From Paenibacillus sp. J2TS4 (GTDB taxonomy: Bacteria; Bacillota; Bacilli; Paenibacillales; NBRC-103111), in NCBI RefSeq assembly GCF_018403245.1, contig NZ_BOSH01000022.1, forward strand, positions 1 through 63,421: a stretch of 63,421 nt of DNA, given 5' to 3'. Position numbers and translations under genes: made by a program. Numbering within the stretch: the first letter of the stretch is position 1; each line of letters opens with the position of its first letter. The notes under the pieces were generated by a model. That model made no database searches. It had not been told where the DNA came from and saw only the letters and a program-made list of their open reading frames with translations. Of this stretch, positions 15,350 to 24,265 are shown in pieces.

Positions 15350-17779
15350 ATGACAAAACAAGTGAAAATTAGATCCTTGCTGATTGGACTGGTTTTTTCG
15401 CTGCTGTTTATCGCTCTGATCGGCAGAGTTTATTGGATTCAAGTTGTAGAAGCATCCTGGCTGCAAAGCGAGGCGGAAGTCCGCTGGAAGGCAAGCGAGG
15501 TTCTGCGGGCCAAACGGGGAATGATTATGGACCGCAACGGCAAACCATTAGCCGAGGATAGCGCCGCTTATAACGTGACGGTCAATCCGCAAATTATTAA
15601 CGAGCGGGGTATCGCGCGGGAAGTAGCCGGAGGCCTTGCAAAGCTGCTGAACGCTTCTGAGAAAGAAGGCAGCCTGACCAAGCTGGAAGAGAAGATATAC
15701 GGTCTGGTGACTAAGAAAAACAGTAAAGGCACCGCCTACCTCCAAGAGGTTGAAATCCGCAATGAAGGCTATAGAGTGGATGCAGACAAGAAGGAAGAAC
15801 TGGAAGCCTTCATTGAGGAAATGAAGAAATTGACGGATAAGAACAGTGTCGGCATCTATTTAAGGGAGACACAGAAGCGATATTATCCGAATAACCGCTT
15901 AGCCTCGCACATCCTCGGTTATATCGATCTGGAAGGAGAAGCCAAGGGCGGAATCGAGGTTATGTTCAATGAGCAGCTCATGGGGCAGGATGGCGATATT
16001 ACCCGTAAAAGAGATCGTACCGGAGTAGAGCTCCCCGATGGGAAGGTGTCTTACACACCGCCTTTAAACGGTAAAAATCTGCGACTGACCATTGATCAGA
16101 ACATCCAGTTCTATACAGAAAGCGCCATGCGCAGCGCGTATGATAAATGGAAGCCGGAGAACATGACGGCGATCGCCGTGGATCCGAAAACGATGGAAAT
16201 TCTGGCCATGGCCAGTCTTCCCGATTTCAATCCAAACCGATATTGGGAAATTGACAGTCAGAAAGATTTGATCAATCATGCCATCTCCTCCCAGTTTGAA
16301 CCGGGCTCCACCTTTAAGCTGGTGACGCTGGCCGGGGCTATTGAGGAAGGAATGTTCAACCCGAATGATTGGTTTAAATCAGGTACGCTGTCCGTTCCGG
16401 GAAATCCGGTGCATGATCATAACCGTGTAGGATGGGGGACAATTACTTATTTAGAAGGACTGCTGCGGTCCAGTAACGTTCTATTTGCGAAGCTGGGCTA
16501 TGAAAAGCTGCAGAAAGAGAAGCTTCAGCAATATATTGATGTGTTTGGCTTCGGCGCCAAAACCGGAATCGAGCTGCCTAATGAAGTTTCCGGTGGAATT
16601 CAGATGAAGTACCCTTCGGATATTGCGCGCGTTACCTTTGGACAAGGAACGATTACCGCTACCGCCTTGCAGCAGACGGCTGCCTATGCAGCCATCGCCA
16701 ATCGCGGAATTCTGATGAAGCCTATTCTCGTCAAGGAAATCGTGGATCCGGTGAGCGGTGAGGTCGTTGAATCGTTTGGGCCTCAGGAAATTGGACGGGT
16801 AGTGAGCGAAGAGACTGCCCTGAAAACAGGAGAATTATTGGAACAAACGGTTTCCAACAAGGCCATGGGCTCGGGGCGCAACGCTTATATCGAAGGTTAT
16901 CCGGTGGCCGGAAAGACGGGAACGGCGAACATTGTTCCAGAAGGTCAGCATAAATATTCAACCGATACATGGCTTATTTCTTTTGTTGGATATGCACCGC
17001 TGGATGATCCTCAAATTCTAATAACGGTTCTCGTCAATCAACCGAACCTTAAAGGGGACTATCGACTGGGCGGTGAGGTGGCAACGACCGTCTTCAAGGA
17101 GATTGCTACCCAAACACTCCATTATTTGAATGTTCCCGCTAATTCGACGGCGACATCCAATGCCGGCGGAGCTTCCTCCCAGATCGTGCCCAATGTAATT
17201 GGACGATCAGAGGCGGATGCTAAATCGACGATGGGGCTGGCCGGGCTTCAAGTGGAGGTGCTCGGAAGCGGGGGAACGGTCATTAAACAATTTCCAGAGG
17301 CTGGCTCGGAAATATCCCCTTCTCAGAATGTTTACTTGGCGATGAAGGACGTTAAGGGGCTGCCAGTTCCTGATCTCACAGGTAAATCAGCGAGGGAGGC
17401 GATGGAAATCTGCACTTTCCTCGAAGCGAGCTGTACCTTCAAAGGACAGGGCTACGTCGTCTCCCAGTCCGCAGGGGACAGCGGCGGCAAATCCGTTAAT
17501 CTGGAGCTGAAGCCGTTAAATCCTAGGGCTGACGTAGAAGAGGAGAATGAGGAGCAGGAAGAGCAAGAGGAAAATAAAGAAGACGCAGACGCCGCTAAGG
17601 ATCAGGATAGCTCGGCGGACCGGAATTCCTCCGGGGTTGGCGGAGACGATGAGAAGGACGATAAGAAGTCGGACCAGGAACGCCAGAGCGAATCGGATGA
17701 AGATCGGGAAAAGGATAATTCCAAGGAACAAAAGAATGACCCGGATCCCGGAACTAAACCTCCAGCCAAGAAAGACTAA
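15350..17779 (+). CDS. pbpB: Septal transpeptidase PBP2B with PASTA domains
   Basis: 809-residue class B penicillin-binding protein. A membrane anchor lies at 8-30, a dimerisation domain follows, and the transpeptidase domain has EPGSTFK (Ser near 320), SSN near 374 and GKTGTAN near 522. Two PASTA repeats follow at about 600-710 (VPNVIGRSEADA; VPDLTGKSAREA). The last ~90 residues are an extreme Glu/Asp/Lys tail (EEENEEQEEQEENKED and further mixed charge) that I do not know from Bacillus PBP2B. It makes septal peptidoglycan with FtsL/DivIB and a SEDS partner. ATG 15350 lies 14 nt after ftsL. Confidence 0.93.
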   Translation: MTKQVKIRSLLIGLVFSLLFIALIGRVYWIQVVEASWLQSEAEVRWKASEVLRAKRGMIMDRNGKPLAEDSAAYNVTVNPQIINERGIAREVAGGLAKLLNASEKEGSLTKLEEKIYGLVTKKNSKGTAYLQEVEIRNEGYRVDADKKEELEAFIEEMKKLTDKNSVGIYLRETQKRYYPNNRLASHILGYIDLEGEAKGGIEVMFNEQLMGQDGDITRKRDRTGVELPDGKVSYTPPLNGKNLRLTIDQNIQFYTESAMRSAYDKWKPENMTAIAVDPKTMEILAMASLPDFNPNRYWEIDSQKDLINHAISSQFEPGSTFKLVTLAGAIEEGMFNPNDWFKSGTLSVPGNPVHDHNRVGWGTITYLEGLLRSSNVLFAKLGYEKLQKEKLQQYIDVFGFGAKTGIELPNEVSGGIQMKYPSDIARVTFGQGTITATALQQTAAYAAIANRGILMKPILVKEIVDPVSGEVVESFGPQEIGRVVSEETALKTGELLEQTVSNKAMGSGRNAYIEGYPVAGKTGTANIVPEGQHKYSTDTWLISFVGYAPLDDPQILITVLVNQPNLKGDYRLGGEVATTVFKEIATQTLHYLNVPANSTATSNAGGASSQIVPNVIGRSEADAKSTMGLAGLQVEVLGSGGTVIKQFPEAGSEISPSQNVYLAMKDVKGLPVPDLTGKSAREAMEICTFLEASCTFKGQGYVVSQSAGDSGGKSVNLELKPLNPRADVEEENEEQEEQEENKEDADAAKDQDSSADRNSSGVGGDDEKDDKKSDQERQSESDEDREKDNSKEQKNDPDPGTKPPAKKD

Positions 17780-17787
17780 TAGTGAAT

Positions 17788-17954
17788 GTTCAAAAAGTCA
17801 ACTTTTCAGCACCGAGAAGATTGTGCGAAGCTGAAGAAGGAGGAGCGGAGTGTAGGCAGACCTACATGAGCACCGGACTTCGAGGGTGAGTGCAAGGTTC
17901 GATGTCGAATTCGCTTCTTGGTATCCTTCGTGATCAAAAGGGGACTTTTTGAAC
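17788..17954. repeat. MITE-like 167-bp inverted-repeat element
   Basis: Perfect 12-bp terminal inverted repeats GTTCAAAAAGTC (17788-17799) and GACTTTTTGAAC (17943-17954) bound a noncoding interior that has its own small hairpin (GTGTAGG...CCTACA). It lies between pbpB and spoVD and so splits the two genes. I see no flanking duplication I would trust. A shortened relative lies at 6049-6081. It could act as a terminator or RNA-processing site because the transcript would fold end to end. Confidence 0.65.
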
Positions 17955-17997
17955 AACCTCTAATATGGTTGGATAATAGAAAGACAAGTTGTTCTAA

Positions 17998-18051
17998 CCC
18001 CTGGTTGTCCCGAATAGTCTGGATATGAAAGATCTTGACGGGACAAGGGGG
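17998..18051 (+). promoter_or_regulatory. Hairpin that can cover the spoVD ribosome-binding site
   Basis: TTGTCCCG (18005-18012) pairs perfectly with CGGGACAA (18039-18046). CCCC (17998-18001) can extend the stem by pairing with GGGG (18047-18050), which is the only purine-rich ribosome-binding site before ATG 18063. This would sequester the site and make spoVD translation conditional. Confidence 0.5.
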
Positions 18052-18062
18052 TTATTTCGTCC

Positions 18063-20006
18063 ATGCGAGTTTCCAATGTAACCGTAAGGCGAAGGCTATG
18101 GACAGCGATGCTTGCCGGAATATTGATTTTTTCAGCATTAGTGGTACGATTGGCATATGTCCAGCTGTGGAAAGGCTCGGAATTAGCCCAAATGGCCGAG
18201 GATTCATGGAGAAGGAACATTCCCTTTGCCGCCAAGCGCGGTGAAATTTGGGACCGTAACGGGGTCAGATTGACCTATAACGTCAGCTCCCCTTCGGTCA
18301 TGGCTATTCCCGCCCAAGTTAAGGACCCGAAGACGACGGCTTCTAAGCTGGCCGCGGCTTTACAAGGGTCGGAGGAAAAGATTTACCAGCAAATTACGAA
18401 GAGGCAGTCTATTCAAAAAATTCAGCCGGCCGGCAGGAAAATTACCGAGGAAAAGGCGCAGGAAATCCGCGCGATGAATCTGCCGGGTATTGTCGTTGCA
18501 GAAGATAATAAGCGCTACTACCCGTTTGGTTCGTTGGCAGCCCATATTCTCGGGATTGCCGGAATCGACAACCAGGGCTTGACCGGTCTGGAGGCTCAGT
18601 ATGACCGGCTTCTTAGCGGGCAGAGCGGCAGCATATCGTATCTATCCGATGCCGCAGGCCGGGAGATGCCCAACACATCGGACGAATTTACTAATCCGCG
18701 AGACGGACTTAATCTGCAGTTGACTATTGACAGCTACCTGCAATCCGTTCTGGAGCGGGAGCTGGATCAGGCGATGCTGCAGTTTCAGGCGGACCATATC
18801 ATCGGCCTGATGATGGATCCGAATAACGGGGAGATATTAGCGATGTCCGGTCGGCCTACCTATGAGCCCGATCAGTTTCGCGAATACCCGTCGGAGGTTT
18901 ATAATCGCAATCTTCCGATCTGGATGACCTACGAGCCGGGGTCTACCTTTAAGATCATCACCCTTGCTGCAGCTCTGGAGGAAGGGAAGGTCGATCTTCA
19001 TAACGAGCATTTTTTTGACCCGGGGTTTATTGAGGTCTCGGGCTCTCGGCTGAGATGCTGGAAGCGGGGAGGACATGGCAGCGAAACGTTCCTCGACGTA
19101 GTGGAAAATTCCTGCAACCCGGGCTTTGTCGTTATGGGACAGCGGCTGGGGAAGGATTTGCTTTTTGACTACATCAAGCGATTCGGCTTTGGCACGAAGA
19201 CGGGGATCGATCTGAGCGGTGAAGAAAACGGGATTTTGTTTAAACCATCCCGGGTGGGACCGGTTGAGCTGGCCACGACGTCGTTCGGGCAAGGGGTTTC
19301 GGTCACTCCGATCCAACAGGTGGCGGCTGTTTCTGCCGCGATAAACGGAGGGAAGCTTTATAAGCCTCATCTGGCCAGAGCTTGGTACAACCCGGAAACG
19401 GGAGAGAAAGTAGAGACCGTGCAGCCTGAACTGGTTAACACGGTCATCTCCGAGAATACGTCCAAGCAGGTCAGAGAAGCTTTGGAAAGCGTGGTGGCCA
19501 AAGGGACCGGGCGCAACGCGTTCGTAGAAGGTTACCGAGTGGGCGGCAAGACGGGGACGGCGCAGAAGGTCGTTAACGGCCGTTACTCTCCTAATGAGCA
19601 TATCGTATCCTTTGTTGGCTTCGCCCCGGCAGACGATCCCAAAGTTGTTGTCTATGTCGCCGTTGATAATCCCCAGGGGATCCAGTTTGGAGGTTTGATC
19701 GCCGCGCCGATTGTCAAAAATATTATGGGGGACGCGCTTCGCTACATGCAAGTCGAACCGCGCAAGGACCAGATTGAAAAAGAGTATCGCTACGGAGATC
19801 CCCGGATGGTCGAAGTACCCAATATGGTAGGAGCTACCGTACAAGATATTTACGAAGATATTCGCTCCGATTTGACTATTGCCAAATCAGGCAACGGGCA
19901 ATATGTTATCAGCCAAGCCCCCAAACCGGGGACAAAGGTGGATCTTGGAGCTACGGTCAGAATCTTCTTGTCCGATCAAGATCCCGGAGCCGGAGAAGAA
20001 AAGTAA
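18063..20006 (+). CDS. spoVD: Sporulation-specific PBP SpoVD
   Basis: 647-residue class B penicillin-binding protein. Membrane anchor at 14-34, dimerisation domain, then transpeptidase motifs EPGSTFK (Ser near 294), SCN near 350 and GKTGTAQ near 496; one PASTA repeat near 580-640. SpoVD makes the spore cortex with SpoVE in the mother-cell membrane. Two cysteines, one in RLRCWKRGG and one in the SCN motif, match the redox switch known in B. subtilis SpoVD, where StoA keeps the pair reduced for activity. The start is ATG 18063 with GGGGG about 11 nt upstream, inside a possible sequestering hairpin. Confidence 0.95.
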   Translation: MRVSNVTVRRRLWTAMLAGILIFSALVVRLAYVQLWKGSELAQMAEDSWRRNIPFAAKRGEIWDRNGVRLTYNVSSPSVMAIPAQVKDPKTTASKLAAALQGSEEKIYQQITKRQSIQKIQPAGRKITEEKAQEIRAMNLPGIVVAEDNKRYYPFGSLAAHILGIAGIDNQGLTGLEAQYDRLLSGQSGSISYLSDAAGREMPNTSDEFTNPRDGLNLQLTIDSYLQSVLERELDQAMLQFQADHIIGLMMDPNNGEILAMSGRPTYEPDQFREYPSEVYNRNLPIWMTYEPGSTFKIITLAAALEEGKVDLHNEHFFDPGFIEVSGSRLRCWKRGGHGSETFLDVVENSCNPGFVVMGQRLGKDLLFDYIKRFGFGTKTGIDLSGEENGILFKPSRVGPVELATTSFGQGVSVTPIQQVAAVSAAINGGKLYKPHLARAWYNPETGEKVETVQPELVNTVISENTSKQVREALESVVAKGTGRNAFVEGYRVGGKTGTAQKVVNGRYSPNEHIVSFVGFAPADDPKVVVYVAVDNPQGIQFGGLIAAPIVKNIMGDALRYMQVEPRKDQIEKEYRYGDPRMVEVPNMVGATVQDIYEDIRSDLTIAKSGNGQYVISQAPKPGTKVDLGATVRIFLSDQDPGAGEEK

Positions 20007-20070
20007 TCGTAAAATCCAGGAACGTTTGATATATATGTAATCAGGGCAACATTCGATGGCGGCGCTTTGC

Positions 20071-20242
20071 TAGATCATGGAGAGGAGAAAGAAAGATGCT
20101 TCCAGGGCGAGTTTTGGCTTTGTATTCCTACCATCCGAAGGCCCATCCTAAAAATAAGGAATACAAAACAAGATGTTTGAAGCTTCGGAGGCACTTTCCT
20201 TCGGAACGGAATGATCCCTTTCTTTAGTGCCACATATATAGT
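20071..20242 (+). repeat. Structured repeat B, copy B1 (upstream of murE)
   Basis: It begins with AGATCATGGAGAGGAG and contains the near-invariant block from GGAGAAAGAAAG to ACCATCCGAAGG, then GTTTGAAGCTTCGGAGG, then TTTCCTTCGGAACGGAATGA, and ends CATATATAGT. CCGAAG (about 20136) pairs with CTTCGG (about 20181); GGCACT pairs with AGTGCC around the TTCC/GGAA hairpin. It lies 22 nt before the murE start and lacks the central TCCCC/GGGGA helix of copies B2 and B3. Confidence 0.75.
20096..20227 (+). CDS. Possible leader peptide ORF inside repeat B1
   Basis: A 43-codon frame opens with ATG 20096 behind GGAGAAAGAAAG and reads MLPGRVLALYSYHPK and onward to a TAG at 20225. The first 15-16 codons recur in B2 (36284) and B3 (60014), with one or two changes, but the frames then diverge and stop at different points. 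It may be a real short leader peptide or chance coding in a conserved RNA; conservation at nearly every base, including third positions, argues more for the RNA. Confidence 0.25.
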   Translation: MLPGRVLALYSYHPKAHPKNKEYKTRCLKLRRHFPSERNDPFL

Positions 20243-20263
20243 CATAATCGAGGAGGAAATTCG

Positions 20264-21754
20264 ATGCAGCTTAAAGAACTTGCATCACTCATCGTCACCT
20301 CTCGTTTATCGGGGGATGGGGAAGTCACAGTAACCGGTATCCAGACGGATTCGCGCAAGGTCCAGCCCGGGGACTTGTTCATTTGTTTGCCTGGAACGAT
20401 TCAGGATGGTCATCAGTATGCCGCAGAGGCACTGGCCAAGGGTGCGGCCGGTTTGGTGGCGGAACGGGCATTGGATGTAGAAGCGCCTGTACTGACGGTC
20501 AATGATTCGCGGGCTGCCATGGCCATCCTTGCGGATCACTTCTATAATTATCCTAGTCACGAAATGAAGTTGATAGGCATTACTGGAACGAACGGGAAAA
20601 CAACGACGACCTTTATCATCGATAAAATTTTGACCGATTACGGCAAGAAGACGGGCCTGCTAGGTACGATCGGGATCAAAATCGGCCAAGAAATTGTCCC
20701 CACGCAAAATACGACGCCGGACGCTGCTTTATTGCAGGCCAGCTTTAGACGGATGCGCGAGGTTAATACAGATTACTGTGTTATGGAAGTGTCGAGCCAT
20801 GCGCTGGATATGGGCAGAGTGAAAGGCTGCCGGTTCCGCACGGCTCTGTTTACCAATCTGACGCAGGATCATCTGGACTATCATCGGACGATGGACCGCT
20901 ATTTGGCGGCCAAAGGTTTGTTCTTCTCCAGGCTGGGCAATCATTATTCTCCGCTCGAATCCGAAAGGCAGTACGCCATTCTCAATGCGGATGACCCGGC
21001 GTCAGCCCAACTGGCGCATATGACATCCGCGCAGATTGTCACTTATGGCATCGAAGAGGAGGCCGACGTTCGCGCGAGCGATATTCGGATAACTTCCGCC
21101 GGAACCTCCTTTAATCTATCCACCTTCTGCGGAGAAGCCTCCATTCAATTGAAGCTGATAGGCAAATTCAATGTCTATAACGCTCTGGGGGCGATTGCCG
21201 CAACTTTGGTGGAAGGGGTACCGCTGAACCAATTGAAGAATAGCTTAGAAGAGATGGAAATTGTTCAGGGCAGAATGGAATCGATCCATGAAGGGCAGGA
21301 CTTCCTTGTTCTGGTGGATTTCGCCCACACGCCCGACGGCTTGGAGAATGCGCTGACTACGATAAGTGAATTCGTGGAGGGGCGGATCATTACCGTCTTC
21401 GGATGCGGCGGGGATCGGGATCGCGCCAAGCGCCCGGTAATGGGGGGCATTGCCGCCCGATACAGCGATTATGTGATCGCTACGTCGGACAATCCGCGTT
21501 CGGAGGAACCGGAGCGCATTCTGGATGACATTGAGCCGGGGATGCTGGATGCCGGATTCACCTCTTCCGAATATAGTAAAATAGCGGACCGCCGGGAGGC
21601 TATTCACATGGCGATAGCCATGGCCCAGCCCAATGATGTCGTTCTTATAGCCGGTAAAGGGCATGAAACCTATCAAATCATCAACGGGACCACCCTGCAT
21701 TTTGATGACCGGGAGGTCGCTCGTGAAGCAATAAGGGGATTACACCGTGATTAA
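20264..21754 (+). CDS. murE: UDP-MurNAc-L-Ala-D-Glu:meso-diaminopimelate ligase
   Basis: 496 residues. The Mur ligase adds meso-DAP to UDP-MurNAc-Ala-Glu in the cytoplasm with ATP. N-terminal MurE domain (TGIQTDSRKVQPGDLFICLPG), P-loop GITGTNGKTTTTF near 108, central Mur ligase motif, and the C-terminal DAP-selecting signature SDNPR near 410. The DNPR form indicates DAP rather than lysine in the wall. The ATG follows GAGGAGG by 8 nt. Repeat B1 and its possible control region lie directly upstream. It overlaps murF by 8 nt. Confidence 0.96.
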   Translation: MQLKELASLIVTSRLSGDGEVTVTGIQTDSRKVQPGDLFICLPGTIQDGHQYAAEALAKGAAGLVAERALDVEAPVLTVNDSRAAMAILADHFYNYPSHEMKLIGITGTNGKTTTTFIIDKILTDYGKKTGLLGTIGIKIGQEIVPTQNTTPDAALLQASFRRMREVNTDYCVMEVSSHALDMGRVKGCRFRTALFTNLTQDHLDYHRTMDRYLAAKGLFFSRLGNHYSPLESERQYAILNADDPASAQLAHMTSAQIVTYGIEEEADVRASDIRITSAGTSFNLSTFCGEASIQLKLIGKFNVYNALGAIAATLVEGVPLNQLKNSLEEMEIVQGRMESIHEGQDFLVLVDFAHTPDGLENALTTISEFVEGRIITVFGCGGDRDRAKRPVMGGIAARYSDYVIATSDNPRSEEPERILDDIEPGMLDAGFTSSEYSKIADRREAIHMAIAMAQPNDVVLIAGKGHETYQIINGTTLHFDDREVAREAIRGLHRD

Positions 21755-23147
21755 TCGTTCATTCTTACAAATAAATCAAATGGCTGAAGGAATAGCGGTT
21801 ACCGGAGGTTCGGATTCATTGCGAATCCAAGGGGTCTCGACGGACAGTCGTTCCATACAGCCAGGTAACTTATTTGTTCCGATCGTAGGAGAGAAATATA
21901 ACGGTCACCTCTATGTGGAGGAAGCATTCAGCAGAGGCGCGGCCGCCGCATTATGGCAGCAGGATCAAGGGGAGCCCCCGGCCGGCCGGCCGGTCATTCA
22001 AGTCGACGATACGATAGCGGCGCTTCAGCGTCTGGCCCAAGCTTATCGCCGCGAACTGCCTGTTCGCATTGTCGGCATTACAGGCAGCAACGGGAAGACG
22101 ACGACGAAGGATCTGACCGCTGCTATTCTGTCCACAACATATCGTGTGCACAAAACGAAAGGGAATTTGAACAATCATATCGGAATGCCGATCACTTTGC
22201 TGCAAATTGCTGAGGACACCGAAATGGCGGTGCTGGAAATGGGAATGAGCGGACGGGGAGAGATTGAGCTCTTGTCCAGACTGGCTTCCCCGGAAGCCGT
22301 TATCATTACCAATATCGGAGATGCGCATCTGCTGCAGCTTGGAACAAGGGAAGAAATCGCCAGAGCAAAAACTGAAATTTTGAGTGGACTCAGAGCGGAC
22401 GGTTTCTTTGTCTATAACGGGGATGAGCCGTTGATCGAGCGTATTTATCCGGAAGTTCCTCACCCGGCTTCGATGCTCCGGTATAGGTTTGGAATGTCCG
22501 AGAGCAATGATATTTATCCTACCGCCATACTGCAGGATACCGATGGAATGCACTTTCATATCAATTGGCCGGAATCCCCGGGCTACTATATTCCATTGCT
22601 TGGCGAACATAACGTCATTAACTCGCTGGCGGCGATTGCAGTATCCAAATATATGGGAGTTCAGGACAAAGACATCATCGAGGGCTTGAAGAAGCTGGAA
22701 ATGTCGGGGATGCGAATCGAAACTGTGCGTCTCGCTTCGGGAGCATTGCTGTTGAATGACGCCTACAATGCCAATCCTGCTGCCATGAAAGCGGCCATTC
22801 GGCTTCTGCATTCCTTAAAAGGCCACCGACGCAAAATTATCGTGCTTGGGGATATGCTGGAGCTGGGGCCGGAAGAGGAAGAATACCACAGAGAGGTAGG
22901 CCGCCTGCTGGACCCCGAGGAGATCGATGAACTGTTCGCCTTCGGTCCTCTGTCCTATTATATTGCCGATGAAGCGGAACGGACGCTGGGCACCAGTCGG
23001 GTCAGATGGTTTAATGATCGGCAGCGGCTCAGCGAAGAGCTCGCCGCGTTCATCCGGCCGGGAGATGCTGTCCTGTTCAAGGCATCGAGAGGAATGAAGC
23101 TGGAGGAAATCATTCAAGCCGTCCAAAAAAACAACCGGCAAACCTAG
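21747..23147 (+). CDS. murF: UDP-MurNAc-tripeptide:D-Ala-D-Ala ligase
   Basis: 466 residues from GTG 21747, overlapping murE by 8 nt, with AAGGGG 8 nt upstream inside the murE end. It adds D-Ala-D-Ala to complete the cytoplasmic pentapeptide precursor. N-terminal GVSTDSRSIQPGNLFVPIVG, P-loop GITGSNGKTTTKDL near 110, HxxNxN-type KGNLNNHIGMPITLL, and DAYNANPAAM near 340. Overlap indicates translational coupling with murE. Confidence 0.95.
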   Translation: MINRSFLQINQMAEGIAVTGGSDSLRIQGVSTDSRSIQPGNLFVPIVGEKYNGHLYVEEAFSRGAAAALWQQDQGEPPAGRPVIQVDDTIAALQRLAQAYRRELPVRIVGITGSNGKTTTKDLTAAILSTTYRVHKTKGNLNNHIGMPITLLQIAEDTEMAVLEMGMSGRGEIELLSRLASPEAVIITNIGDAHLLQLGTREEIARAKTEILSGLRADGFFVYNGDEPLIERIYPEVPHPASMLRYRFGMSESNDIYPTAILQDTDGMHFHINWPESPGYYIPLLGEHNVINSLAAIAVSKYMGVQDKDIIEGLKKLEMSGMRIETVRLASGALLLNDAYNANPAAMKAAIRLLHSLKGHRRKIIVLGDMLELGPEEEEYHREVGRLLDPEEIDELFAFGPLSYYIADEAERTLGTSRVRWFNDRQRLSEELAAFIRPGDAVLFKASRGMKLEEIIQAVQKNNRQT

Positions 23148-23296
23148 CATTGTCCTAATTGATACAAACGAATATAATCGAAACGCAAACCTATTTTTCA
23201 CTAGAATATATCCGTCTTATAGTTGAACAGAACAACGGTGGTCCTTTAGGACGCAAAACTGTTAATTATCGGGGATTGGATTCAGGAGGGTTTATC

Positions 23297-24262
23297 GTGA
23301 TTGATTTCAAAGAAATAATGTTTCCACTAGGCGCCGCCTTCTTGCTGGCTTTATTGGCTGGCCCGCTGCTGATTCCACTGCTGCGGGCATTGAAATTCGG
23401 CCAACAAATCCGTAAAGAAGGTCCACAGGCTCATCAGAAAAAAGCGGGAACTCCCACTATGGGAGGAACGATCATTCTGCTTTCTCTTACTCTGGCCGCG
23501 CTTCGTTTTGCCGATAAAACCCCTGAACTTGTTATCCTGCTGGTTGCCACTCTGGGCTTTGGCCTGGTCGGTTTTTTGGATGATTATATTAAAATCGTCT
23601 TCAAACGATCACTAGGGTTAACTGCGAGGCAAAAGCTCGCTGGTCAGTTGATCGTGTCAGGAATCGTTTGCTTTTTGCTCTATCGGCTCGATCATCCGAC
23701 GGACGTGCAAATTCCGTTTTTCGATGCGGCGATTCCGCTGGGGTGGTTTTATTATATTTTCGTCATCCTCTTGATGATGGGCATGTCCAATGCCGTCAAC
23801 TTTACCGATGGGTTGGATGGCTTGCTCTCCGGTACCAGCGCGATCGCTTTTGGCGCATTTGTCATTATCGCCATGAAGCTGCATAGCCCGGATACGGCCA
23901 TCTTCAGCGCAGCGATGGTCGGAGCGGTGCTCGGTTTTCTGGTCTACAATGCACATCCGGCGAAGGTGTTCATGGGCGATACCGGATCTCTCGGCATTGG
24001 CGGGGGATTAGTGGCCGCGGCCGTCCTGACACATTCCGAGTTGTTGCTGATCATCATCGGGGGCGTGTTTGTCGTCGAGATTTTGTCGGTCATCATTCAA
24101 GTCATTTCTTTCAAAACGACGGGGAAACGGGTATTCAAAATGAGCCCGATTCATCATCATTTCGAATTGGTCGGCTGGTCTGAATGGAGAGTCGTTACGA
24201 CGTTCTGGACGGCCGGATTTTTGCTTGCTGTTATCGGACTTTATTTAAACGAGGTGTTCTAG
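23297..24262 (+). CDS. mraY: Phospho-N-acetylmuramoyl-pentapeptide transferase
   Basis: 321 residues with about ten membrane segments. It transfers phospho-MurNAc-pentapeptide to undecaprenyl phosphate to make lipid I. Conserved motifs are KKAGTPTMGG, FLDDYIK, NAVNFTDGLDGL, FMGDTGSLGIGG and MSPIHHHFEL. I chose GTG 23297 since AGGAGGG lies 6 nt upstream and the length then fits the family; an in-frame start at 23159 would add 46 unrelated residues. The 149-bp gap after murF has no other feature I can support. Confidence 0.95.
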   Translation: MIDFKEIMFPLGAAFLLALLAGPLLIPLLRALKFGQQIRKEGPQAHQKKAGTPTMGGTIILLSLTLAALRFADKTPELVILLVATLGFGLVGFLDDYIKIVFKRSLGLTARQKLAGQLIVSGIVCFLLYRLDHPTDVQIPFFDAAIPLGWFYYIFVILLMMGMSNAVNFTDGLDGLLSGTSAIAFGAFVIIAMKLHSPDTAIFSAAMVGAVLGFLVYNAHPAKVFMGDTGSLGIGGGLVAAAVLTHSELLLIIIGGVFVVEILSVIIQVISFKTTGKRVFKMSPIHHHFELVGWSEWRVVTTFWTAGFLLAVIGLYLNEVF

Positions 24263-24265
24263 CAC

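Noticed and set aside
18837..19844. 335-codon open frame on the minus strand inside spoVD
   Set aside because: It is fully antisense to a gene with clear PBP motifs, has Arg/His-rich composition typical of shadow frames and no ribosome-binding site.
21951..22811. 286-codon minus-strand frame inside murF
   Set aside because: Antisense to the conserved Mur ligase; no start site and shadow-like composition.
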